From Acholeplasmataceae bacterium (GTDB lineage Bacteria; Bacillota_I; Bacilli_A; Acholeplasmatales; Acholeplasmataceae), in NCBI GenBank assembly GCA_012520715.1, contig JAAYNT010000067.1, positions 1 through 11,503 of the forward strand: a stretch of 11,503 bases of DNA, read 5' to 3'. The translations under genes were made by a program, and so were the position numbers. The notes below the pieces were generated by a model. That model did not search any database. It had not been told where the DNA came from and was given only the letters and a program-made list of their open reading frames with translations. Positions 6,332 to 11,503 of this stretch are shown here, piece by piece. Position 1 is the first letter of the stretch; the number at the start of each line of letters is the position of its first letter.

Positions 6332-6580
6332 TTAATACGAATCAATATCTAATCTAATTCTTGTGTTTTCAATAGTGCCGCCAGCATATAAAATAGTTCT
6401 AATTGCATTTGCCATTCTGCCGCCTCTACCAATCACACGTCCTAAATCATCAGGATTAACTAGTAATTGAATTGAGATCTCATTATCATCATCTGATAAA
6501 ATCTTAACAACTACATCATCAGGGTAAACTACTAATGGCTTTACGATATCAATTACTAATTTTTCAAAATCTATTGCCAT
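6332..6580 (-). CDS. khpA: KH-domain RNA-binding protein KhpA
   Basis: This 82-residue single KH-domain protein (YlqC/KhpA) carries the GxxG loop as IGRGGR (50-55). In Firmicutes KhpA binds RNA, often together with KhpB, and affects cell size and ribosome-related RNAs; the name rests on family and on its place between rpsP and rimM. ATG 6580 is preceded by AAAGGGGG (6596-6589), which overlaps the rpsP stop, so translation is closely linked. The ylqD gene found between khpA and rimM in Bacillus is absent here. Confidence 0.93.
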   Translation of the reverse strand: MAIDFEKLVIDIVKPLVVYPDDVVVKILSDDDNEISIQLLVNPDDLGRVIGRGGRMANAIRTILYAGGTIENTRIRLDIDSY

Positions 6581-6594
6581 TATTAAATCCCCCT

Positions 6595-6837
6595 TTATTT
6601 ATCTAATACTTTGTGCTTTTTAAATAAGCTTTTAACTGTGTCAGTTGGTAAGGCACCATTTGATAACCATTTTTCTACTTTTTCACTATCAACTTGAACT
6701 TCACCTTTAAGTGGATCGTAAGTACCTAAAATTTCTAAGAACTTACCATCTCTTGCTCTTGTTGATTCACTTGCTACTACTCTGTAAAATGGTCTTTTTT
6801 TAGCACCAAAACGTTGTAAACGAATTTTAACTGCCAT
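6595..6837 (-). CDS. rpsP: 30S ribosomal protein S16
   Basis: S16 (80 residues, normal) is an early-assembling protein of the 30S body. It begins with the signature MAVKIRLQRFGAKKRPFYRVV and continues with ARDGKFLEILGTYDP. ATG 6837 has AAGGAG at good spacing. The frame is open to 6912, but that would run through the operon's own promoter, so the short start is right. It heads the rpsP-khpA-rimM-trmD-rplS operon. In Bacillus ffh and ylxM precede it; here the operon starts at rpsP. Confidence 0.97.
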   Translation of the reverse strand: MAVKIRLQRFGAKKRPFYRVVASESTRARDGKFLEILGTYDPLKGEVQVDSEKVEKWLSNGALPTDTVKSLFKKHKVLDK

Positions 6838-6873
6838 ATCTTTCAACTCCTTATTAATTAATTTTACTTCTAT

Positions 6874-6902
6874 ATAATACGCTATTATTGTTTTGGTGTC
6901 AA
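6874..6902 (-). promoter_or_regulatory. Promoter of the rpsP operon
   Basis: The - strand has a perfect TTGACA (6902-6897), a 17-bp spacer and TATTAT (6879-6874). Transcription should start near 6867, leaving a leader of about 30 bases with AAGGAG in front of rpsP. This is the only promoter in the window with a full consensus -35. Confidence 0.88.
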
Positions 6903-6950
6903 GTAAAAACACTTAACACTCATTTTTCAATATATAAGTATAAACTTATA
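6898..6950. repeat. Two AAGT/ACTT dyads upstream of the rpsP promoter
   Basis: Dyad A, GTCAAGT-(6)-ACTTAAC at 6898-6917, has one mismatch and overlaps the rpsP -35. Dyad B, TATAAGT-(4)-ACTTATA at 6933-6950, is a perfect 7-bp inverted repeat. They share the half-site AAGT. They could be protein-binding sites, or dyad B an AT-rich hairpin. No factor can be named. Confidence 0.4.
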
Positions 6951-6955
6951 CATAC

Positions 6956-6983
6956 AAAAAAAGCGAAATAATCGCCTTTTTAA
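6956..6983 (-). terminator. Intrinsic terminator of the flavodoxin-rsuA-ylbFG operon
   Basis: On the - strand AAAAAGGCGA, loop TTATT, then TCGCTTTTTTT forms a stem of about ten pairs with one G-U, followed by the T tract. It begins at the ylbG stop codon (TAA at 6982-6980), so stop and terminator overlap. Confidence 0.8.
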
Positions 6984-7222
6984 AAATTATATACTTCCTC
7001 TTGGAATAGTGCGGATTCTTCCATTTCTTGAAAGCCTCTAGCTTTTTTAAGTTGAGTTTCAATAAATTCTAAATGTTTTTTATCAAAATAAATTAATACT
7101 TGTTTATTATTTGGTGAATGATAAGAAATTACTACTGGTAGGTGGTTTAATCTTTTTAATATTCCTTTATTAGTATAAGAGACTATATAAGCTACTCTTT
7201 CAGTATGATTAGATTGTGACAC
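6980..7222 (-). CDS. ylbG: YlbG-family protein (DUF2129)
   Basis: This is an 80-residue cytoplasmic protein of unknown function. The pattern ILKRLNHLPVVISYHSPNNKQVLIYFDKKHLEFIETQLKK resembles YlbG of Bacillus (L-R-x-x-G-x-V-x-Y-x-S-x-x-x-K-Y-V-x-L-Y), and the gene follows ylbF as in Bacillus. The start is GTG at 7222: it lies seven bases after an excellent AAAGGAGGT, while the upstream ATG at 7279 would put the ribosome site inside the protein. The gene overlaps ylbF by 14 bases, and its ribosome site codes for Lys-Gly-Gly in ylbF. Confidence 0.85.
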   Translation of the reverse strand: MSQSNHTERVAYIVSYTNKGILKRLNHLPVVISYHSPNNKQVLIYFDKKHLEFIETQLKKARGFQEMEESALFQEEVYNF

Positions 7223-7580
7223 AAATATTACCTCCTTTATTAAAACCAAGTGGTGAGATTGCAACAGCAACACTATCAACGATGTGTTGCAGTTTTTCTC
7301 TTAGCTCTTCTATCAATATAAAATATCTTTTTACTTCTTCTTTATTATATAAGTTTTCTTTAGAAGTTCCAAATGATTTTAATACATCCATATATTCAGG
7401 ATGATATTTACCGTATTTATATACTTCATTAAACTTTTCTTGATTGACTTTGAAATCATTAATCAAATCAACATATTTAGTATTAATTATTTTATCTAGT
7501 TTTTGAATTTCTTTTATGTGATTTGATTTTTGGATTTCTAAAATCAATTCATCTAATTTTTCTAAAAACTCTAATGTCAT
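7209..7580 (-). CDS. ylbF: YlbF/RicF-family protein
   Basis: This 123-residue, mostly helical protein belongs to the Com_YlbF (DUF964) family. KYGKYHPEY (55-63) and a C-terminal helix ELREKLQHIVDSVAVAI match Bacillus YlbF. There YlbF (RicF) works with YmcA (RicA) and YaaT (RicT) to direct RNase Y processing and supports competence and biofilm formation. The Bacillus protein ends in a cysteine-rich tail linked to iron-sulfur binding; this one has a single Cys in a short end KGGNICVTI. ATG 7580 overlaps the rsuA stop (ATGA) with AAGGAAG upstream. Family assignment is good; whether the complex exists here is open, since no RicA or RicT gene lies in the window. Confidence 0.82.
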   Translation of the reverse strand: MTLEFLEKLDELILEIQKSNHIKEIQKLDKIINTKYVDLINDFKVNQEKFNEVYKYGKYHPEYMDVLKSFGTSKENLYNKEEVKRYFILIEELREKLQHIVDSVAVAISPLGFNKGGNICVTI

Positions 7581-8272
7581 AAAATATCTTCCTTTTTTAT
7601 TTCTACATATTCACCTGGTTTTATATCAGGTAAGTTATAGTTACCGATTTTAATTCTTTTTAAATTTATTACTTCATAACCAATTGCTTTAAACATTCTT
7701 TTAACTTGATGGTATTTACCAGTATCAATTTCAATTAATGCTTCATTACTACTTACCTTGTTAACACTTAAAGCCTTAGCAAGATAATACTCATTATTAC
7801 CATCAAGAATTCTAATTGGTTCAAGTAGGCGTTTTAGTAACATTTCATCTATTATATCATCAGTAGTTATTAAATATCTTTTAATTACTTTTTTATTTGG
7901 ATTAGTAATTTGATGAACTGTACTGCCTGAAGTTGTAAGTATTAATAATCCTTCTGCGTCTAAGTCTAAACGACCAGCTATTTTAAAATCATGCCTATGG
8001 TATGGTGGACCAATTAGATCAACTACAACTTCATGCATACTATCTATATTAGCAGACAAATAGCCTACCGGCTTATACATAGCTAATATAATTTCATCTT
8101 TGTAGTAAATCTTTTCATCTCCTACCATTATAATATCTTTATTTGGATCAACTTTTAAAGAGTGATTAGTTATAACTTTATCATTAATACTAACAAACCC
8201 TTTTTTAATTAACTCTACTACTTCTTGACGTGATCCAAATTTTAGATTTGATAATAGTCTATCTAGTCTCAT
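7577..8272 (-). CDS. rsuA: Pseudouridine synthase, RsuA type
   Basis: This 231-residue enzyme, the same length as E. coli RsuA, should convert a uridine of rRNA (U516 of 16S in E. coli) to pseudouridine. The N-terminal S4 domain (1-50, RLDRLLSNLKFGSRQEVVELI) binds RNA. The catalytic domain shows MYKPVGYLSA (65-74), GRLDLDAEGLLILT (100-113) with catalytic Asp103, and TGKYHQVKRMF. RluB/RluE-type relatives are a possible alternative; length and S4 domain favour RsuA. It starts at ATG 8272 inside the end of the flavodoxin gene (ATGA overlap), with AGGA five bases upstream, and ends in the same kind of overlap with ylbF. Confidence 0.88.
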   Translation of the reverse strand: MRLDRLLSNLKFGSRQEVVELIKKGFVSINDKVITNHSLKVDPNKDIIMVGDEKIYYKDEIILAMYKPVGYLSANIDSMHEVVVDLIGPPYHRHDFKIAGRLDLDAEGLLILTTSGSTVHQITNPNKKVIKRYLITTDDIIDEMLLKRLLEPIRILDGNNEYYLAKALSVNKVSSNEALIEIDTGKYHQVKRMFKAIGYEVINLKRIKIGNYNLPDIKPGEYVEIKKEDIL

Positions 8273-8727
8273 AAAAATCCTACTTCTAATAAAAAATCTT
8301 CTAACTTTTTAATATCATCTTTATTTGGTCTTTTTTTATTAATACCACCAAATAATTTAAGCGGTCCATATGTATCAAGTGCTTTTGTACCAAAAGTTTT
8401 AGACTCAATACCAAATTCTAATAAAGTCTTTTTAATTTTTAACTTATAGTAATTAATTCTAATACCTGAAGTAAAAATAAATATAACTTCTTTAGTTAAC
8501 AGCTCTTTTTGATTGATTTTTATAAAATTATATAAGTTTTCACCCATTTTATTAAAATAAATGCCAGATGCAAGTATAATTTTAGAAAAATCATCAAAAT
8601 TAATCATTTCTTGATTATCTTTAATAACATTAAAAAAGATATAATTATCTCCTTTTAAATTATTTTTAAGTAAATTATATGTATTAAGGTGTGATATTGA
8701 ATAATAGACAATCAAGATTTTTTCCAT
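8269..8727 (-). CDS. Flavodoxin-domain protein
   Basis: This 152-residue protein has a flavodoxin fold. Strand 1 and the loop ILIVYYSISHLNT (4-16) correspond to the FMN phosphate loop, normally S/T-x-T-G-N-T; here S-x-S-H-L-N-T is an imperfect version. IILASGIYFNKMG (50-62) and VIFIFTSGI (81-89) match the other flavin loops. ALDTYGPLKLFGGINKKRPN resembles the G-F-D-T-x-G-P-x-K-x-x-G-G segment of a family of small Firmicutes flavodoxin-like proteins. Electron transfer or NAD(P)H-linked reduction is likely; the partner is unknown. ATG 8727 has AAGGAG at good spacing. It is the first gene of the operon with rsuA, back to back with def 38 bases away. Confidence 0.75.
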   Translation of the reverse strand: MEKILIVYYSISHLNTYNLLKNNLKGDNYIFFNVIKDNQEMINFDDFSKIILASGIYFNKMGENLYNFIKINQKELLTKEVIFIFTSGIRINYYKLKIKKTLLEFGIESKTFGTKALDTYGPLKLFGGINKKRPNKDDIKKLEDFLLEVGFL

Positions 8728-8749
8728 AATATTCTCCTTATGATATAAT
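8721..8749 (+). promoter_or_regulatory. def promoter
   Basis: TTTCCA (8721-8726), a 17-bp spacer and TATAAT (8744-8749) with TG at 8741-8742 (TGaTATAAT). The -35 overlaps the start codon region of the divergent flavodoxin gene. A start near 8756 would leave only about ten leader bases, beginning at the GGTGA ribosome site. Confidence 0.65.
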
Positions 8750-8765
8750 GAATATGGTGATTTAA

Positions 8766-9350
8766 ATGATAACTATGCGAGATATAATTGTCGATGGACA
8801 TCCAAATTTAAATAAAGTTTCAAATTTAGTTAAAGTGCCGATGTCATTTTCGGATAAACGCTTGGCTAGGAACTTACACGAGTATATTATTAACTCTCAA
8901 GACGAAGAGATTTCTGAAAAATATAAACTACGTGCCGCGGTTGGTATATCGGCACCACAAGTAAATATTTTAAAAAGAATGTTTGCTGTTCATTTTGATT
9001 TTGAAGGAATACTATACTCATATGTAGTTATAAACCCTGAATATACATACCTTTCAGAAGAAATGACATATCTTCCAGGTGGCGAGGGTTGTTTAAGTGT
9101 TGATTATGATACTGAAGGTCTAACACCAAGACACTGGGAAATTGAGATGAAGTTTTTAAGTTTCAACCTTGAAAATAATAAACTTGAACCAAAAACACTA
9201 AGACTTAGTGGTTATCCAGCTATTGTCTTTCAACATGAATATGATCACCTAGAAGGCATCTTATATGTTAGTAAACTATTTGATGAACTTCCAGGAATAA
9301 AACCAGCTTTTGAAATTGAAGTTATTGAAAATATTGAAGAAGACGAGTAA
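8766..9350 (+). CDS. def: Peptide deformylase
   Basis: Def (194 residues) removes the formyl group from the initiating Met of new proteins, with a bound metal (Fe2+). All three motifs are intact: GISAPQ (60-65; consensus GxGxAAxQ), EGCLS (107-111) with the metal Cys109, and QHEYDH (156-161) with metal His157 and His161 and catalytic Glu158. The spread-out N-terminal region and length fit the type II enzymes of Gram-positive bacteria. ATG 8766 has GGTGA five bases upstream; Met at 8775 would be too far away. It is a one-gene unit: promoter directly upstream, terminator over the stop codon, both neighbours on the other strand. Confidence 0.97.
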   Translation: MITMRDIIVDGHPNLNKVSNLVKVPMSFSDKRLARNLHEYIINSQDEEISEKYKLRAAVGISAPQVNILKRMFAVHFDFEGILYSYVVINPEYTYLSEEMTYLPGGEGCLSVDYDTEGLTPRHWEIEMKFLSFNLENNKLEPKTLRLSGYPAIVFQHEYDHLEGILYVSKLFDELPGIKPAFEIEVIENIEEDE

Positions 9351-9363
9351 GTCTTCTTTTTTT
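9337..9363 (+). terminator. def terminator overlapping the stop codon
   Basis: AAGAAGAC (9337-9344), loop GAGTAA, then GTCTTCTT (9351-9358) followed by T to 9363. The def stop TAA (9348-9350) is in the loop. On the - strand the stem also forms, but the T run behind it is broken, so termination of the convergent gene (stop at 9362) is probably weaker. Confidence 0.85.
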
Positions 9364-10222
9364 ATTTAAACACAATTTTAAGTAGTTTTATTTGATGAGC
9401 AATTATATCTTCAAATGGAACTTCTTCTTCAGAGTCGTATTTAACATATCCCATTTTTTGAATCGTATCTAAATATTTTCTCATATTAGATCTTTTATCT
9501 TTCTTATCAACATCTAACTTATTAATGCCAAAGTTTTCAAAAACTTCATCTAAATTAGAATTAAGGGCAATTAGGCCTTTAAATCTAATTTCATATAAAT
9601 TTTTAAAAATATCTTTAATATCAATTTCACCATATCCTACTAAAATAGCTTCCATTTGATCGTTAGTATCAGCTATTTCACAAATTTGCATTTTTTTAGT
9701 AAATAGTCTAAATGCTGTTTGCGGGGAATAGTTTTTGTGATAAATTGATACTGGATTATAAATGACTTTAACTTTTCTTAATTTAATTTCATTTACAATT
9801 TTATTATATATAAACATATCATTTTCATCGCTTAGTCTAATAATTAAGTTTCTAGATTTCGTAATTTTAATAATTTGTTTAAAGTATTCTTTTAATTCGG
9901 TTGTTGTAACATCTTTGTTAAATTGTTTAATTTTAATTGCGATGTTACGACATTTAATCATTCGGCAAAACTTGGTTGCTAATTTCAAATTATTGATATC
10001 TTCTTCTTTTGATAAATCAATTGGATCAAGTAGTGGGTCAAAAAGACCCACTTTTTGTTTTTTTAATAAAAATTGATATTTTTTAAAGTTATCTTGATAA
10101 TCTAAAAAAGACTTGCCGTTAATTTTTCTTACAATAAACTGGTCAAGTCCATTATTTTTAAAAAGTTTAAGTTGTTTATCTAAACTCCAATCATAATAAT
10201 CAAGATAACTTGCTATTTTCAT
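9362..10222 (-). CDS. Xylose isomerase-like TIM-barrel protein, probably divergent
   Basis: This 286-residue protein has no signal peptide or membrane segment. The pattern of alternating strands and helices and the stretch YGEIDIKDIFKNLYEIRFKGLIAL (about 206-229) resemble the AP_endonuc_2/sugar phosphate isomerase-epimerase barrel family, where this is G-E-I-D-x-x-x-I-x-x-x-L-x-x-x-G-Y-x-G. The metal ligands of that family are hard to find: the strand that usually gives D-x-x-H reads YNPVSIYHK, and the H-x-K-D strand reads CEIADTND. It may therefore be inactive or act on something else; no substrate can be given. ATG 10222 directly abuts the stop of the methyltransferase gene, with GGAG inside that gene's last codons. 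The last ~55 residues (KRSNMRKYLDTIQKMG onward) look like an added helical tail. Confidence 0.6.
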   Translation of the reverse strand: MKIASYLDYYDWSLDKQLKLFKNNGLDQFIVRKINGKSFLDYQDNFKKYQFLLKKQKVGLFDPLLDPIDLSKEEDINNLKLATKFCRMIKCRNIAIKIKQFNKDVTTTELKEYFKQIIKITKSRNLIIRLSDENDMFIYNKIVNEIKLRKVKVIYNPVSIYHKNYSPQTAFRLFTKKMQICEIADTNDQMEAILVGYGEIDIKDIFKNLYEIRFKGLIALNSNLDEVFENFGINKLDVDKKDKRSNMRKYLDTIQKMGYVKYDSEEEVPFEDIIAHQIKLLKIVFK

Positions 10223-10921
10223 TTATTTTCTCCATTCATACATTAATATAGCTCCTGCTACACTAACATTTAGACTTTCAACGTTTTCAACTTCAATGGT
10301 AGTTTCAATGTCTAATAGTCTTGTTATTTCTTTTGAAATACCGGCTCCTTCATTACCTAAAACTAGCGCAAGTTTTTTAGGTCTTGTTTCTACTTGAATA
10401 TCTCCATGAGCACTAGCTCCAACAATTGTATAGCCTTCTTCTTTTAATTCTTTTATTTTATTTGGTAGTTGCACTCTTTCATGATAAACATCAAAGATTG
10501 CACCTTTTGAAGCTCTAATTGTTTTTTCATTATAAAAATCAGCACTACGATTACTAAATATGATATGTCTAAATCCGAATGCTGAAGCACTTCTAATAAG
10601 TGCTCCTGCATTATCTGGGTCTTGAATATCGTCAAGTATTAATATTTTATCTGATTTTATGATATTTTCAGTTTTATTACAAACTGCAAGTATATCAAGA
10701 GTAGTTTCGGTTTGACTAAACTCATCCATTATTTCACTTGATACAAGTAAGCCGGAGGCATTTTCATCTGATGTGATGATTTGCTCCACATTACCTCTTT
10801 TTAAAGCGATTTCCACTAAATGATGGCCATAGACTAAAAATTGGTTTTCTAAATCACGATATTTCTTTTGTTTTAGTTTTAAATACTTTTTAATACTTGG
10901 ATTTTGTCTACTCGTTATCAT
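10223..10921 (-). CDS. TrmH/SpoU-family RNA 2'-O-ribose methyltransferase
   Basis: This 232-residue SPOUT methyltransferase transfers a methyl group from AdoMet to a ribose 2'-OH of rRNA or tRNA. The N-terminal substrate-binding part begins MITSRQNPSIKKYLKLKQKKYR and contains FLVYGHHLVEIAL. SpoU motif 1 is LDDIQDPDNAGALIRSASAFG (97-117) with the catalytic Asn/Arg, motif 2 is LVLGNEGAGIS (186-196) and motif 3 ESLNVSVAGAILMYE (215-229). ATG 10921 has GAGGAG eight bases upstream; the start at 10942 would give seven unsupported residues. The gene overlaps thiI by 14 bases. It resembles the YsgA-type rRNA methyltransferases often next to pheS in Firmicutes; the target nucleotide is unknown. Confidence 0.9.
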   Translation of the reverse strand: MITSRQNPSIKKYLKLKQKKYRDLENQFLVYGHHLVEIALKRGNVEQIITSDENASGLLVSSEIMDEFSQTETTLDILAVCNKTENIIKSDKILILDDIQDPDNAGALIRSASAFGFRHIIFSNRSADFYNEKTIRASKGAIFDVYHERVQLPNKIKELKEEGYTIVGASAHGDIQVETRPKKLALVLGNEGAGISKEITRLLDIETTIEVENVESLNVSVAGAILMYEWRK

Positions 10922-11503
10922 TTTTCCACTCCTCATATGCACTTACAAAATCAAATCCATAATTAGCTAGTTTAATATCTTTATTAGCATCAACTACAAT
11001 AGTTGAAATTGATGATAATGCTTCATTAATTAATGGAGCAAAATCATAATTTTGTTCATATTCTTCACAAATATGACTCTTTGGTTTAGTTACTGGTCTT
11101 CTTGGTACATAAACAGTACAACAATCTTCAAAAGGTAAAATTGATGTATTGTATGTATCAATTTGTTTTGCAATTTTAATTATGTCTGCTTTATCGTATG
11201 TTGCAACTGGTCTAATAATTGGTATTCTAGTTACTTCTTCAACTACGCTCATACTTTCTAAAGTTTGAGATGCTACTTGACCAACTGATTCGCCGTTAAT
11301 TAAAACTAATAAATTGTTTTTCTTTGCAAATTCTTCACCAATTCTATACATCATTCTTCTCATTATAGTAATAATGTATGGATCAGGAATAAATTGCATA
11401 ATTGCATCATGTATTTTTGCAAAATGTACATGGTGCAATTTAATTTTATTATTAGGCATAAACTTAGCAAGTTTTTGACTAATAGTAATTACTTTATCTA
11501 CTG
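10908..11503 (-). CDS. thiI: tRNA 4-thiouridine synthetase ThiI, C-terminal part (5' end outside window)
   Basis: About 197 codons are visible, running from the window edge (frame also open above the Met at 11459: VDKVITISQKLAKF) to the stop at 10908. ThiI adenylates and thiolates U8 of tRNA and takes part in thiamine thiazole synthesis. The visible part is the end of the PP-loop domain: YIITIMRRMMYRIGEEFA, NGESVGQVASQTLESM, IPIIRPVATYDKADII and ILPFEDCCTVYVPRRP. It ends soon after, without a rhodanese domain, as in the short ThiI of Bacillus, so sulfur would come from a dedicated cysteine desulfurase. The THUMP domain and PP-loop lie outside. The name is secure from the conserved motifs. Confidence 0.93.
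   Translation of the reverse strand, partial: VDKVITISQKLAKFMPNNKIKLHHVHFAKIHDAIMQFIPDPYIITIMRRMMYRIGEEFAKKNNLLVLINGESVGQVASQTLESMSVVEEVTRIPIIRPVATYDKADIIKIAKQIDTYNTSILPFEDCCTVYVPRRPVTKPKSHICEEYEQNYDFAPLINEALSSISTIVVDANKDIKLANYGFDFVSAYEEWKNDNE

Noticed and set aside
7216..7404. 62-residue + strand frame opposite ylbF
   Set aside because: Antisense shadow; the - strand frame matches the YlbF family.
5851..8272. TGA read as tryptophan (Mycoplasma code)
   Set aside because: TGA stops occur at rimM, rsuA and the flavodoxin gene. These alone would add only a few residues if read through, but all long frames use TGG for Trp and have no in-frame TGA.
8728..8765. Promoter for the flavodoxin-rsuA-ylbFG operon on the - strand
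   Set aside because: TTATCA and TATATC are present but spaced 19 bp with a poor -10; too weak to list, although a promoter must lie near here or inside def.
9762..10076. 104-residue hydrophobic + strand frame
   Set aside because: Reverse reading of a Lys/Asn-rich gene gives Phe/Leu-rich frames by chance; no ribosome site.
10453..10635. 60-residue - strand frame within the methyltransferase gene
   Set aside because: Out-of-frame reading of a gene with all three SpoU motifs.
1..11503. Novel defence, mobile or secondary-metabolite system
   Set aside because: Nearly all genes are recognisable housekeeping genes in known order; no transposase, integrase, repeat array or toxin-antitoxin pair is seen.

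Overview
The window is AT-rich chromosomal DNA of a low-GC Gram-positive (Bacillota/Mycoplasmatota) bacterium. Gene order and protein sequences look Firmicutes-like: rpsP-khpA-rimM-trmD-rplS, ylbF-ylbG, a CcpA-type regulator, and no rhodanese domain at the end of ThiI. The long reading frames read through with TGG as the tryptophan codon and no in-frame TGA, so the standard code is in use. Together with the compact layout and strong AT bias, this suggests an Acholeplasma/Izemoplasma-type organism rather than a Mycoplasma using code 4. That placement is inference.

Layout. (1) 1-293, + strand: 3' end of trpS, closed by a bidirectional terminator. (2) 347-939, - strand: a decayed MATE transporter. 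(3) 991-4571, - strand: a four-gene unit ccpA > tyrS > dgkB-like lipid kinase > zinc-ribbon membrane protein. It has a strong promoter overlapped by a near-consensus cre operator and ends in a clear terminator. (4) 4637-6902, - strand: the ribosome-maturation operon rpsP > khpA > rimM > trmD > rplS, with a consensus promoter, a probable internal rplS promoter with a structured L19-type leader, and a terminator. (5) 6956-8727, - strand: flavodoxin-like protein > rsuA > ylbF > ylbG, tightly overlapping, with a terminator. (6) 8721-9363, + strand: def as a single gene with its own promoter and terminator. (7) 9362-11503, - strand: thiI (5' end outside the window) > trmH-type methyltransferase > a divergent TIM-barrel protein.

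Most of the window serves translation: aminoacylation (trpS, tyrS), tRNA modification (trmD, thiI), rRNA modification (rsuA, trmH type), 30S maturation (rimM, khpA), ribosomal proteins (rpsP, rplS), N-terminal deformylation (def) and probably RNA processing (ylbF). ccpA is the only transcription factor seen. Its operon places an aminoacyl-tRNA synthetase and a lipid kinase under what looks like CcpA autoregulation.

I found no mobile element, CRISPR array, defence system, rRNA or tRNA gene. Nothing here amounts to a new system. The points worth following are the regulatory sites (cre, L19 leader, dyads before rpsP), the decayed MATE gene, the changed HIGH motif in TyrRS, the cysteine-poor YlbF and the TIM-barrel protein with eroded metal ligands.
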